From: Anastrepha obliqua
Lineage: Eukaryota > Arthropoda > Insecta > Diptera > Tephritidae
DNA length: 64,000 nt
Assembly (NCBI RefSeq): GCF_027943255.1
Contig: NC_072897.1
Coordinates: forward strand, 21,824,044-21,888,043
Reading direction: 5' to 3'
A model generated the notes under the pieces. The model was not told the DNA's origin and searched no databases. It saw only the letters and a program-made list of their open reading frames with translations. The first letter of the stretch is position 1; each line of letters opens with the position of its first letter. Of this stretch, positions 22,704 through 35,483 are shown piece by piece. Position numbers and translations under genes: made by a program.

Positions 22704-22800
22704 TAGACTAAAACACTACTTTCATTTCCTTTTCAATTTATTTTTGTCTATGATTCCAATAACCTTGCAGACTATGTAGATATATATATTTGCTTAAAGT
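22704..22800 (+). pseudogene. Jockey-type endonuclease continuation (right of Helitron H2)
   Basis: Joined to 16377 it reads GTAILII.RLKHYFHFLF, the expected endonuclease stretch after 'GGTAILIR'. It quickly decays. It supports the claim that H2 inserted in this LINE. Confidence 0.4.
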
Positions 22801-22817
22801 TATACTTACATGCTAGA

Positions 22818-23456
22818 TCAAAAGAGAGTTATTATGAATAGTGGAACGCCACTCTGTAAGTGTACTCTCACAATATACATATGTCCATCTTGTGCGACGA
22901 AATGTTCAAGTGAGAAGCACCCACCGTGAGAATCAATATCAGTATCGATCACAATCCAATCATTTTCTGGGTATGTGTCCGTAACCCGACTGAGAGACCA
23001 TTGAAGAGAGTGAGTGCGTTCATCAGGAAGCAACTCTAAAGTGCCCATTTTCTATTTCTGGTGCATCTGCTTCTATTTGTACCTCACTTGTAAATGTGGC
23101 AGATACTCACTTCTCCAACGTTTCCAAATATCCTGCTCTATTTGCTGCAAAAGCTTCCAATGATTGAGCCGATTAGTGCTGATTTCGAGTAGATTGGGTT
23201 CGATCGCGATAAGTGGATCGCCCAGCAAAAAGTGCCCGTTAAGTCACTTGGGTCATTCACTTGCTTAATTACAGTGAATTCTTCAAAAGTGGACGTTGTG
23301 CGCCCAACGACGCGTTTCAAATGCCACCGAAATTCGGAGAGTCTGGTGATATGAAATGCCAGGAAATACCCCTGACTGCTGCAAATCGAGCTGCTGATTG
23401 TAGGCTTCAAGCAGATAAGACAATTCATTATTATTGAAATGTGTGTGTTGCACGTA
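22818..23456 (-). pseudogene. BEL/Pao integrase, catalytic end and C-terminal domain
   Basis: Minus-strand pieces read HLKRVVGRTTSTFEEFTVIK, GHFLLGDPLIAIEPNLLE, RLNHWKLLQQIEQDIWKRWRSEYL and, in the last frame, THSLQWSLSRVTDTYP ... DGHMYIVRVHLQSGV. These match the integrase of BEL/Pao elements (LKRVIG, GHFLIG, FWKRWSREYL, LGRVTEVHPG). About 25 unrelated residues lie between the last two blocks (YPENDWIVIDTDIDSHG...), probably a small insertion. Stops and frame changes occur near 23080 and 23300. Confidence 0.75.
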
Positions 23457-24137
<681 letters not shown>

Positions 24138-24158
<21 letters not shown>

Positions 24159-24900
24159 TACCTGTGCCACAGCTTCAATGCTTGCGCTCGTTCGCTTGCA
24201 GAACACCATGGGGTCGTTGCGTGGGTTTTCTTCATCACCGCCGCTATGAACTGTTGCATAAATGCACTGCCACTGGTTGATTTGATGGCATTGTAGCCAA
24301 CGAGATAGCAGTTCTTTTAGTCTTGGTAGGCCCAAAGAGAGGTTGTGTTGGCCACTGATGTGATTGATAATGCAGCCGTGGTCTGTTCCACCAAATAGAA
24401 AGCTCCATGAGTTGCGATGGCATAATTCCCCAGGTACGGCGATCTGCAGGGTTGCTTGTCGTTGGTACATACATATGTCTAAGAATCGACCGATGCAAGT
24501 GCCTGAATTTTGCTTATACGATTACTGACGTACTATATTGTTTGTATTTTCTAGGTTGTGATCGGATCCAGCTGAGTAAAGTTTTTGAATCAGACCAACA
24601 ATATATTTGAAGAGATGGTAGTTGAGCTGATGCCGAAAGCTTGCTCACAAGCTGGACGGCCAAGAGAGCCCCGTTTAGTTCCAAGCATGGAATGGTAATT
24701 TTCTTTAAGGGTGCGACTTTTGTCTTCGCCGCCAAAGTGAAGACATATAAGTATACGTTTCTCTTCGTTATGTCGATTCGGAGTACTACTACCGCAGCAT
24801 ACGCTATGGCGGACGCGTCTGAAAAGACGTTCAATTTCAATAAACTCCATTCTAAATCTTCGCCATTCTTGCTGAAGTGGTTCGGTAATTGGGCCATGCC
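24138..24900 (-). pseudogene. BEL/Pao RNase H and connection region
   Basis: 24897-24514 reads LNVFSDASAIAYAAVVVLRI, AAKTKVAPLKKITIPCLELN, GALLAVQLVSKL and YCWSDSKTLLSWIRSQPRKY, the RNase H of BEL/Pao (FSDAS, IPRLEL, WTDS). Overlapping minus frames at 24498-24244 read YVPTTSNPADRRTWGIMPSQ, LMELSIWWNRP, the typical connection before integrase (YVPTAENPAD..SRG...WW.GP). There are frameshifts between them. Confidence 0.85.
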
Positions 24901-26480
24901 AGTTTAGACCCGCCCCTCACAACTTCTGCCATATAGTTTTCCCAGTTACAATAATCGGCGCTAGTAAGCCTGAGCTATCGTAAATTTTACTTATGTCTGA
25001 TAACTGCTTCCTTTTTTTATTTGTTTTATTAATGGACTCAAGCTAACCTTATTATTAAAGAGTCTGAATCACACAACCAATAAAGACCAAGAGCTATAGT
25101 TTCACGGTCCAGGTTTAAGTTCCAGTAAAAATATTTGGCTTTCTCATCTGAATTTAAACGCTTCATGAAGTTTGCAGAGTTTGAGCTCCACTTACGTAAG
25201 ACGAAACCACCTCTTTCGAGTAGCTGTCACAGTTGATATTGCATTTCTAGTTCAGCTTCAACGGAGGCAGCTCCACGGAAACTGTCGTCTATGTAAATCG
25301 GTTCTTCAGGATAATTTGCCTCTTCATCCTTAGCTCGGGTTCGCAAAACCTTAATCGCAAGGTGTGATGAGCACTTTAACCTATTCGTGACGGTTAGCAA
25401 TCGATAGGTTGATTGCTCTTTTTCCTCGCCGCTGACAAGGATTTAGCGATAACTTTTTTCTATGTCTGCTATGAACCCAATGCGGTGCAGACGCCATCGA
25501 ATAATTATTTGACTTAAATTACTTTGCAGATTTGGACCAACATGGAGACAATCGTTGGAGATATGTTTTCTACGGTTTTCCGGGATGCGTTGAAAACTGT
25601 ACGCAATTCAGTGGTAGTGCTTGATTCCTTGTACCCGAGGAATACAGCAAACATATATCGGCCCCTCGTTTTCAATTACTCTCTCCATGTGACCTAAAGG
25701 TAAGTACTCTATCATAAAACCAGTGTACAAATCATTTATTTCGGGTTCGTTTTGAAATCATACTTGTTGAGAATGAAGAAGTTTACTTGCGTCAGCCTTC
25801 GTTATTGATGATTTTTAAAGATCGCAGTAATCTCTTAACGGATAACCGTCCTGAACTGGTTCAACAGTATTTTTTAAAAAATCTTTGCAAAATAATTAAT
25901 CTTGTGTCTCTTATATGTATCGGCAAAATCATGGAATTTCCTAAATTGTTAAACTAAGCTGTCCAAGTTATCAAAGGCTGTTGCAGTGAAGTGCGTCGTA
26001 CACAGTTGCGGAGATGCAAAGCTGGGTACGCGACCATAAATATCTCAACCAAGATACGTATTTCGTGCTATAGCAGCACCGCATGAAGTTTACTTGAGAC
26101 CATACAGGTCTGCGCCAATGATTACGTCAATTGAGCAAGGCTTATAGAAATTCGGATCTGCTAATATGAGACCTAGAAAATTGTCATACGGTTTTGAATC
26201 GACGAGCTTTAGTCGTAGGAGATTTCCCAAACTTGATAAAATTGGCACAGAGCAATTGCCACTTAAATCCGATTCAATAGGTGAGTATAAGTCGAATGTC
26301 ACTACACCCTTTGATTCACCAACGCTGTGACCGCGAAGGCCAGTAATGGGAATTTGCAAACGGCTCCTATGAAGCCTTAATTGTTGAACGGCATACTGGC
26401 TTATGAAGGATGCTTGCGACCCGATGTGAAGTAATGCAAAAAGATGTATGGAATATGCAGTAGAGGGCTGAGCTTTAATA
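24900..26480 (-). pseudogene. BEL/Pao protease and reverse transcriptase, heavily decayed
   Basis: The protease reads LHIGSQASFISQYAVQQLRL, IPITGLRGHSV and a C-terminal ADPNFYKPCSIDVIIGADLY, as in BEL/Pao (DSGSQ.SFI; ADP.F..P..IDLIIGAD). The catalytic Asp-Ser-Gly is His-Ile-Gly here. The RT part is legible only in shreds: TELRTVFNAS, then PTIVSMLVQICKV and FDGVCTALG, corresponding to the KVRVVFDAS...GPNLQ...LHRIGF region. Later RT motifs are not clear. Many stops. Confidence 0.65.
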
Positions 26481-26485
26481 TAATA

Positions 26486-27793
26486 AAGGGTGGTTTTTTA
26501 AGAGATATAGAAAAGTTTTTCAAAAAAAACATACGTTAAATTCAGAAAAATACATGCAATTTTTATTTAAATCGATAGTACAGTCCATATAATTTAATGT
26601 TTGAAGATTATTTCAAGCAAATGTCGACCGCGACTGCGCTTCAAATGGTCCATCCCCTTAGTCCAATTTTGGCATACTCTTTCCAATGTTTCGGTCGGTA
26701 TCTCACATATAAATGCTTTAATGTTGTCTTGCAATGCGTAAATTGAAGCAGGCTTGTCTGAATAGACATGAGCTTTAACATAGCCCCAGAAAAAATAATC
26801 TAAAGGCGTTACATCGCACGATCTAGGTGACCAATTGACAGGTCCCGAACGTGAAATAAAATGTTCACCGAACTCGCCTTTCAACAAGTCCATTATTACG
26901 CGTGCTGTGTGGCATGTCTCACCGTCTTGCTTAAACCACATGTCATGCAAGTCAAGCTCTTGCATATTGGGCAAAAAAAAGTTAGATATCATTTCAAGGT
27001 AGCGCTCACTATTCACAGTTACGTAACGAGTCGCAGCATTTTTGAAGAAGTATGGTACAATGATACCTCAAGCCCATAAACCGCCCCAAACTGTGACCTT
27101 TTCTGGAAACATTGGTAGCTCTTGCAATTCTTCTGGCTGATCTTCACTCCAAATTCCACAATTTTGCTTATTTACGTACCCATTGATCCAAAAATGTGAT
27201 TAGTCGCTGAACACAATTTTTCGAAAAAAAGTGGATCTTCGGCCAACTTTCCAAGAGCCCATTCACCAAAAATTCTGCGTTGCGATAGGTCGTTCGGCTT
27301 CAATTCTTGCACCAGCTGTATTTTGAGAGGCTTCACACCTAAATTCGCTCGCAAAATTTTCGACGTTGTTGAGTAACAGAGGCCCAATTTTTGCGAACGG
27401 TGACGAATCGATAATTGATGGTCATCATTAACACTTGCCAATACAGCTGCGATATTTTCTTCAGTTCGCACTCTACGTAAGCGTGTTGGTGGTCTGATGT
27501 CCAATAATGTCAATTTGGTTCTAAATTTAGTCACAATAGCTCGAATAGAAGCTTCAGTAGGTCGATTAAACTGACCATAAAATGGAAGAAGCGCGCGATA
27601 AACTAACTAATATAACAGAACACGCATTTTTATAATAAAATTCAATGATTTGCAAGCGTTGTTCGTTTGTAAGACGATTCATGGTTAAATTATAGACCAA
27701 ACTGAAGATGTTTTGCAGTGAAACAAAACAAGAAACGTGCGTCAGCTGCTTAAACCAACTATTTAAAAAGAAAATAGCTAAAAAATCACCCGT
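26486..27793 (-). mobile_element. DD41D (rosa-type) mariner
   Basis: Ends A(A/C)GGGTG.TTTTTTA inverted at both sides, with TA duplicated (26484-26485, 27794-27795). Excising it with one TA rejoins the BEL/Pao frame as ..FLATAY|IKAQPSTAY.. leading into the protease. Length 1308 bp, close to a full-size mariner. Confidence 0.9.
26594..27682 (-). pseudogene. DD41D mariner transposase, disrupted
   Basis: Starts MNRLTNEQRLQIIEFYYKNA. A frameshift near 27606 leads into VYRALLPFYGQFNRPTEASI, then VTKFRTKLTLLD...RRVRTEENIAAVL. A second frameshift in a T-run near 27230 leads to FSD-stop-SHFWINGYVNKQN, then WGGLWA-stop-GII. The C-terminal 140 codons are open: HDMWFKQDGETCHTARVIMD ... CDVTPLDYFFWGYVK. 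From the Asp of QDG to the Asp of PLDYF there are 41 residues, the DD41D spacing of rosa-type mariners, first described from a tephritid. At least two frameshifts and two stops: inactive. Confidence 0.87.
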
Positions 27794-27904
27794 TATAAGC
27801 CGTAGCCAGAAAAACAGCTGGAAGGCAGGTTTTAGCATTGTTAGTGAGTCGTTCAACGCAGTGGTCTGGGACACGTATGAAGTGCAGCGACCCTACTACG
27901 TTAA

Positions 27905-30385
27905 CCCTAGAAAACTAAACCTTTTTTTTAAACGCTTAGAACTAAAGCTCGCCTATCAGGCTACTTTTTGAAAAAACAAAATTCTTCTCTAATTTTTGTT
28001 AAGTTTTTGTATTGAAAAACATTTTATTTTTTGAGAGTTGGACTATTTAACTAATATATAATATAAAAAAAATATTTCATCAAATTGTTTTTATAAGCCA
28101 ATTATGTACTTACTAAATTAACACTTACATTTTTTTTCCCAAGGATATCGTTTAGAAAAAATTTTATAATTTTTTTTTCTTTAAAACAAAAACATAAAAT
28201 TCATATTTTTCTTATAGCTAATTGTACTAAGTTTCATAAAAATAAAGAATTTCAAATATATTATTAACATTTTGTTTTGTACATAAAAATTAATTCAGAC
28301 CTTTTTTCTGATATCGCATGTATAGCAATTTGGGCATCTATGCTCCAGGCAGTATGTTCTATTGCATTTTGCACAATAATAAACACTCATACGTTTCTTG
28401 CTTGATGGACTTAATTGCACATTGATCTTTTCCCTTTCTTTATTTGTGGTTCAGAGTTTTCTTGCTGCTCTTCGGAGCTATGAATGGAGTCGGTTATTGC
28501 TTCAAGAACTCGTTTTTGCATAGATGGTCTTTCTTGAAGTCTCATTGAGAGCCAGTCACAGCACAAGTCCTTACTAAGATTCTTCATGAAATCCCTTCTG
28601 CTCATTAGCTTTATTTGTTTCTGGTCACAGTTTGAAACATAGAGAATATAACTATTCAATACTGCCATATTTATCATACCGTAAAACATACACAATGGCC
28701 AACGCCTGGTTTTGCGGCTGCAGCTGGCATGACAACACATCTGATCAAAAGTGTCAACAGCACCTTTTGTTGCATTATAGGATTCAATAATTACAGGTTT
28801 TTTTGATAGTGAGTTAAGTGTGGGTTCGTCGTGCATAGTTGATATTAAAAAAACAGTTTTATGAGGCTTTGCTTTATAGCTAACAAGACTTAACTTATCA
28901 TGGAAACCGAACATGGATGTTCCAATACGACGGGATGTATTATGCTTGAACTTATCTGGAATTTCTTTTTTGTTAGTTTTGATTGTTCCAATAAAAGTTA
29001 ACTTATAAGGATGCGCTAATAGCTATTCTGCTAATGGTATGGAAGTGAACCAATTGTCTACAGTTATGTTTCTATTTGTTCCATGTATAGTTCTAGTGAG
29101 AAGCTTACAATAATAAGAACCTAACGGTTCGCCAGCTACTGTATTAAAATTTTTTCCCAAATATGGTGAAGCATCAAACATATATTTAGTTCTGACATCG
29201 CAGACTAGCACAATTTTTATTCCGTATTTAGCTGGTTTGTTTGGTATGTACATTCGGAATGGACATCGACCTCTAAATGCTAGTAGCTGTTCGTCTATTG
29301 TCACATATGACCCCGGTTTAAAGTTATCTCTGACATTGCTGAATAAAAATCTCCCATATGTTTCTAATGGGAGTAAATTTATCGGTCTTTCTTCTATTTT
29401 CTCGTGTGTTCCGATCATCAAAATGAAGGCAATTTATAAGAAATCTGAAGCGTTCCATACTCATTGTAGCAACATTTTTAGATCCGCAGAGCAAAGGATC
29501 AAAAAGCTCTTTAGTTGACAAATGGTTGTTCTTTAGCGCACCACTTAAAACCAAAATTCCAAGGAGAGCGCGAGGTTCTTCTGTTCTAGTTAATGATGTG
29601 GTTGTGGTTTGTTTTTTGTAATTATTGGATTTAACTTTAATGTCATCGTTGGTATAAAGAAGAATTTCTTCAATTATATTTGGTGTAAAAAATTGTTCAA
29701 AACAATCTAAAGGCTTTGTAACGTCCCTAAATTCTCTCTTTGAACCCAGTAAAATATGAACAATATTCCTCGCTGGAGTTCTACTTAAGCTTCGTTTTGT
29801 AGAAGACGGTTCAGTCGACCAAATGAAATTGTTCTTACCTCTTACAATAGCTTCGGAAGGCTTGATTATTAAAGAGTCATTAGGTTGGTCATTACTTTGT
29901 GGTACGTTTATAGGTGAAACTGCAACAGGAGTCAATTCTTGATTGCCTACAATTATATTTTCAACTTCATCTTCAGATTCAATCTGAAAGTTTGGATCAA
30001 TTAGACTATCGTCTGAATCGAAATCCTTTTCTAAATTGTCCTCTATTTCGCTTCCATTTATCGACAGCTCCTCCAGCCATTTTTCTATTTGGGAGTCAGA
30101 AGTACACATCTCTAAACGAAAAAGCCATTAACATTATAGCTACTGTCGCAAAAAAAGGAAATATTTACAAATAATATGTAGTCAGAAAAATACCTTTAAT
30201 ACTCAACACGAATTAATATATCTCCGTAACAAAAAAACTTTGCGCAATGAACGTTCGCCCACAAACTTACACAAGAGACCGCTATAATGGTTTGAAAGCT
30301 CGTGCTGCCACTTGCATTCAATCCTAATGAAATACGTAAAAATGACAATCTTTGCGCCTCAGAGGCGGGGTTTAGCTTTCTAGGG
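27905..30385 (-). mobile_element. piggyBac transposon
   Basis: Ends CCCTAGAAA(A/G)CTAAACC inverted at both sides, flanked by TTAA (27901-27904, 30386-30389). 2481 bp, the normal piggyBac size. Excision to a single TTAA leaves the BEL/Pao gag-protease reading continuous (..ATICRLNVVGSLHFI..). Confidence 0.93.
28305..30109 (-). pseudogene. piggyBac transposase, three visible lesions
   Basis: Starts MCTSDSQIEKWLEELSINGS with an acidic N-terminus. It then has RTPARNIVHILLGSKREF, the DDE_Tnp_1_7 core (LLGILVLSGALKNNHLS, FTPIRNIWEIFI | DNFKPGSYVTIDEQLL, FRGRCPFRMYIPNKPAKYGI, CDVRTKYMFDASPYLG, NITVDNWFTSIP, FGFHDKLSLVSYKAK, NATKGAVDTFDQM), so the catalytic Asp set is still visible. A C-terminal Cys-rich finger (YYCAKCNRTYCLEHRCPNC) follows in another frame. 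Lesions: a frameshift near 29340, a TAG near 29021 and a frameshift near 28435. Confidence 0.88.
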
Positions 30386-30399
30386 TTAAGACGACAAAT

Positions 30400-31366
30400 T
30401 GTCGCGAGGAAGCGTTTGGTGCTTCTAGAAACACCTCATACAGGTGTAAGATGAACCGCACCCATATGTAGAACGATATGCTTTTTGGCAATTTTTACAT
30501 AATTTGAATTTTAAAATTAATTCAAGGTTGAATGCTGGTTCTTTCTTTATAAATTCAGCTCACTGTATTAAAGCATGTTTATCTGAGCAGTATAGACAAC
30601 GTCCTAAATATATCTGATGACTGTGAATGGAAGTCAGGGCTGGTTATACTTTTAGATGAGCCTATTATACTTTGGTACTTGTTAACCGACGAAACGGCTT
30701 GTAAGCCTTAAATACGTTTTTTCCAAAAACTTCACCAGTGTTTTATATGCTGGTAATACCTTCAGAGATTCCAAAGACATTTCCGACTTTTTTACTGTCT
30801 CGTTGCCTAATTTCCCGGTTACAAGTAGAACAAGCCAGTCGTCCCAATGTTTTATAGGCCGTCCTAGTTGCTTCAACGCGCGAACTGATTCTGTGGCAGT
30901 ATCTGAAAGTTTTCGCATGCGATATCTGACTCATTGTTGATGTTGTTGTAAACATGTCCTTATAACTGAAGCATTTTTGAAACAAGCCATCGAATTTGGG
31001 CAGTAAGATCTTTGGCGGTCTGTGGCTGATCTACTGTTCCTGCCTCAGCATGTATGATTAAGCATGGTAGCTGACTCTAAGGTTGCAAGACGAGTTTCTC
31101 CCGATATCATCTTAATCTTGCCCTCTTCGGCCCCACTAAGATCTGCTGCAAAAATATCATCCCGAAAATCATTGTAACGCTTTGTAATTATCAGCCAATA
31201 GATTTTGCCTGGCTACAAGATACCCTTTCGTTCTTTTTTGTTTTGAGACTTTTCGAGTGTTTGCAGCAAAATTAAGGATAAGTAGAGCTAGCGCTTCTTC
31301 CTTTTCAACCATCATGATTGCAAAAAATATAAAGATAATTCTTTCGAAGTAAGATTCGTAGTGCAA
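30400..31366 (-). pseudogene. BEL/Pao gag (DUF1759-type) with zinc fingers
   Basis: N-terminal part near 31310-31150 (LALLILNFAANTRKVSKQ ... NYKALQRFRDDI). Then a DUF1759-type segment at 30918-30690: SDTATESVRALKQLGRPIKH, WDDWLVLLVTGKL, LPAYKTLVKFLE. Then a zinc region near 30620-30400 (CLYCSDKHAL ... LCKNCQKAY ... YTCMRCFKKHQTL, the BEL/Pao pattern before HHTLLH). Gag forms the particle core. Frame changes separate the blocks. Confidence 0.8.
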
Positions 31367-31369
31367 TTA

Positions 31370-31600
31370 AGATATTAATCATTTAACACAAATTAAACGA
31401 TTGGCGAGAGACGGTCCCGCAAGGGAAGCCAAAATATTAGATATTCTTTTATTTTAAAGTAAAAAAGCACGGTTTTTTTTCTTGTACTCTTATTGAAATT
31501 ATATTACACAACCAAAAAAAAAACTCCACACAAGACCTGACATTGTGAACGGTATCGATGATTTCGAAAATTATTGATGGACCAAACAGCGACGACTGTC
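31370..31600. other. No gene; region where a BEL/Pao LTR would be expected
   Basis: AT-rich sequence with no matching copy at the other end of the retrotransposon that I can see. The 5' LTR and primer-binding site are not identified. Confidence 0.3.
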
Positions 31601-33020
31601 TACGCATCAAAGTTGGCAGCGAACGTTAATGTATAAAGTAGTCTCACGAGCTACGCTTTTCACCTCGTTCAATTCGGTAGCTTCTTAACAGAGCTGATTA
31701 CAGTGAATTATGTTCAAGCAGAGAATGTTAATAAGATGAGAAGCCGCAAATGTTGAATAAACTTTTTTCGAGTACTAATTTCAAAACATTATTTAAAAAA
31801 TCAATTTGTGTGGCTAATTGTATAAAATGAATAGCGTATTATAGTCGTTGTTGGTGGTCTTGCGGTCGGGCTCCATACTAAATCTCCAACAATTCAATTA
31901 TAACCTACTAGAAAAATAAATATGTCAAAAAGTAAAAAAGGTATTTGTGCTTAACATTAGTAGGTCTTATTTGGCCCGCCCTGTAGTTACAAATGAATAC
32001 AATTATTTGTAGAAAGTTTAGAAGGCAAGTAGGTATATGTATATGTATGCATACTAGAACCAGAGAATGTTAATGCAATGAGAAGGTGCAAATGTTACTG
32101 TAAGCTTTTTTTAGTACAATTGAGATCTGAAAGATTTGTAATAAGGTCATTTAGCACACCGAGTTTATAGACACCTCACTAACTTTTGCCCACACAAAAA
32201 TTAGAAACACCACACATCTTTCACCTCAACACACAACACATTTCTCACCTCGACATTAAACCAATTAAATTTGTACTATTTTCGTATTTTTGAAATAATA
32301 AGCGAATACGTAAAATTTATTACATAATTTTTTTTTTTCAATTACATTAAAAAAAAACGATTTTAAAAAATAAAATTTATAAAAAAAAGTTTGCACCGGG
32401 AATTGAACTCGAGTCTAACATGTGGCGAGGAAAAATAGGCGGTGCGTTTATTTCTTCGACTGCTTATTTTTTGACCATTTTGTTACTTTTGAAATGATAA
32501 GCGGATACATAAAATTTATTAAAAATTTTTTTACGATTACATTAAAAAAAAAATTTAAAAACAAAAAAAAAAAAATTTGCACCGAGAATTGATGGCGAGT
32601 CACGTGGGGAGGATAAATACATTAAACTAATTAAATTTTTACTATTTTCTTATTTTTTGAAATAATAAGCGAATACGTAAAATTTATTACATAATTTTTT
32701 TTAATTACATAAAAAAACGAATTTAAAAAAAAAATAATAAAAAAAGGTTTGCACTGGGAATTGAAATCGAGTCTAACATGTGGCGAGGAAAAATAGGCGG
32801 TGCATTTATTTCTTCGACTGCTTATTTTTTTACCATTTTGTTACTTTTGAAATGATAAGCGGATACATAAAATTTATTAAAAATTTTTTACGATTACATT
32901 AAAAAAAAACACATTAAAAAAAAAAAAAGAAAAAATTGGCGCCGAGAATTGATGCCGAGTCACATGGGGAGGATAAATACGCAGTGCGTTTATTTCTGCG
33001 CCTGCGTTGTGAACCAAGGT
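31600..33020. repeat. Foldback-related repeat, copy 1, with a 359-bp internal tandem duplication
   Basis: Shares blocks with 47144-47867 and 54990-55575: CAGAGAATGTTAATGCAATG, AACACATTTCTCACCTCG, GAAATAATAAGCGAATACGT, and an end GTTGTGAACCAAGG. The block with GATAAGCGGATACATAAAAT recurs at about 32498 and 32857 (period about 359 bp). The duplicated part contains tRNA-like pieces on the minus strand (GAGTTCAATTCCCGG and variants near 32395, 32585, 32755, 32945). No coding sequence. Confidence 0.7.
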
Positions 33021-34230
33021 TTTGTGCATGCGCGCGACGCGAATTAATTTTAATAAAGTTCTGAAAGTAATTCATGAAGTTTTTTATTACATACATTCAT
33101 AAATGAACGTATACTCTATATGTACATAAATGATGGTATATGACAATATACATACATAATATGTATGTACATGTCAATAGGAGGTATTTGCATTAAGAAA
33201 AAAAACGGTTTAAGATAAATCAACACTTATTTTATATTGTATGTCAATTTATAGTTTATGTATTCGACAGCATTTACATACATATGTAGGTATGTACATT
33301 TGTATATGAAAAACAATAATGCACAAGCGCAAGAACATCATCTTCCTTTCATACATATGTACATATGCATGTATGCCCAAATAACCTTGACTTATGTATG
33401 TACACAAGTCACAGCACATCACATTCTTACAAGACAAATACACATACGCACTAGCGAGTTTCTTCCTAACAAGTGCAAAAACAATTCTGCTCTATGTATG
33501 TATTATGTCCTAGCATATATACATACATACATATATACCTACTTGCCTTCTAAACTTCCTACAAAATAATTGTATTCATATGTTACTACATCCATGCACG
33601 TTCATACATTCATGCATATGTATATGCGCGAGCACAGCGCTCCCTTCTTGCTTCCGTGTACTTTTGTCTTTCACCAGTCGATATTCCTAATATTGTACTT
33701 ACAAAAACACGATATGTACTTTGATAGACGCAAAAGCAACAGCAAGCGCAACGCGATGGCCGCTTTGCCACCGCACATTCTAAAATGTTCTAGAACACAA
33801 CAAAAACACATACCTCACATGCGCATGTCGCCCAAAGCTAAAATCTAAGCCTAGCGACTACAAAAACAAAATACATTCGTAGACGCAGTCGCAGCGGCCA
33901 TGATTCTATCAGCGACGGCGCTGAACAATTTAGAACAAAACAAAATGTTCATTCATAAGTTAGAGCTCATATTTCAATTTCATTCATAAAACGAGCCGCC
34001 CATATGCCAATTTTCGCGACCATTCGAAAATAGTCAATATTGGAATATTTCGCGTGGAATTATTTGCCAATATTTGATAAATCTTAAATTTTTGTCATGT
34101 CGAGTGGCCGCGGCTCCGTATGTATGTATGCACCCTTATATGTATGTAAATATGTCTTCTAACTGTGCGACAGTCGAGAGTTAATGCGACTTCCAGCGAA
34201 TCACACATTGCTGTCCGCAAAGCCGCAAGT
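33020..34230. repeat. CATA-rich complex repeat, block Y, copy 1
   Basis: Non-coding. Matches 47868-48250 (direct) and parts of 35970-36385 plus 37190-37311 (inverted); its right half (33815-34230) matches 58640-58940 joined to 63905-64000. Rich in CATA/GTATGTA microsatellite. At 34070/34071 it has the unoccupied insertion site of Helitron H4. The small open frames here are microsatellite translations. Confidence 0.75.
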
Positions 34231-34289
34231 ATGTACCTTATGATCAGAAAGTACCGGGAATGTTTAAATTAAACAAAACAGAGTTAAAT

Positions 34290-34700
34290 TTAAGGCAAAT
34301 TTATATTATCTTCTTCAAAATATGACCCGTCTGAAGCAACACACATGTGCCAACGTTTAACCCAGTCCTCCAAACACCCCCGGCAGGCCGATTTGTATTC
34401 TCTTTGATCAGTGCGATGGCGCGTTATCATCATGCAAAATCTGAGAATTGTTTGCTCACATTTCCGGCGGTTTGCAACACACAGCATCTCTCTAAGGTTT
34501 CAAAACGGATAAATAATATTCTCTATTGACTGTCTGGCCCGATGGAAGGTACTCATGGTGGACTATGCCTTGGCAATCGAAGGAAGCAGTCAACATCACC
34601 TTCCCGGTTCTTTTTGCTCATAGGGTATACATATCCCATGTGTCAAGTGTGCGCAGAAGCTTGTGTTCTGGGTTTGTTAGAATGGTGGTAGTTTGTACAT
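34290..34700 (-). pseudogene. Mariner transposase C-terminal fragment
   Basis: The minus strand reads GKVMLTASFDCQGIVHHEYL, PSGQTVNREYYLSVLKRLRE, then after decay CLEDWVKRWHMCVASDGSYF. These match the mariner core (FFDY.GIVHHEFLP.GQTVN..YYL.VL.RL) and C-terminus (W..RW..CIA..G.YF). The segment carrying the later catalytic Asp residues is scrambled or deleted. Different in sequence from the mariners at 23457 and 26486. Confidence 0.8.
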
Positions 34701-35004
34701 ATATTTAAACACATATGTGAGTATGCGCGTTAGGCTTCCTGGATGGATATTAGAATATTTTCTCATCAATATGTGTATGTAAGTAGTTCAGATTTGACTG
34801 AAGAGATTCAATATAGGAATGCATATTCATATGATTGCCTTTATGGCTGTTTTACATATAAATTAATTCAAATGAAGTATTAATAATGTTATATAGAAAA
34901 TAAATTTATAAAAAACAGGTATTAGAAAAACCTGAATACACTATTTTAAATCAATTTCAATTAAACCAAATATAAAAAATGAAATAAAAATATCGAACAA
35001 AAAA

Positions 35005-35096
35005 CTGTGCACAGGATTTGAACCTGAGTCAAATATGAGACGATGTACTGCATATACGACACGTCTTTCACGATTGCGCTAATCTACAATTATTAA
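35005..35096 (-). repeat. tRNA-like module (SINE-like), type 1
   Basis: The minus strand has an A-box-like TAGCGCAATCG and a perfect B box GGTTCAAATCC (complement of 35014-35024) spaced as in a tRNA. It does not form a convincing cloverleaf and ends in A-rich sequence, so I call it tRNA-derived repeat, not a tRNA gene. A second copy is at 56305-56390. Confidence 0.6.
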
Positions 35097-35483
35097 TGAT
35101 ATTTTCTAAATCACTCATTTATTCGATTCGCAGTTTTATATGTACATATTCTGCGTTAGTTGAAAGTTTGTATGCGTAATTATATGCATATGCATCTGTG
35201 TATGCGCGTTTGGCTTTCTGGACGGATATTAGAATGATATTTTCTCATCAATATAATTTGGATTTGATGAAATAGATTATAGACATATGTACATATTTTC
35301 TGTTTTGATTGATTTATATAAAAATCAGGTCATATCCAGTATGAACTATTTTATACCGAAAAGAAATTTCCATTTATAAAATACAAAAAACAGTATTTTA
35401 AAGAAATTTTAATTAAAATAAACTCAAAAATTTTACCAAACTTTCCTGGTTTGAATTGTAAAAAAAAAATGTGCAAGAAAAAA

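Noticed and set aside
31370..31600. 5' LTR and primer-binding site of the BEL/Pao element
   Set aside because: No matching sequence was found at the other end (22704-22818), so no LTR pair can be supported.
33258..33848. Two open frames of about 100 codons rich in Tyr, His and Thr
   Set aside because: They are translations of CATA/GTAT microsatellite sequence and have no counterpart frame in the paralogous copies.
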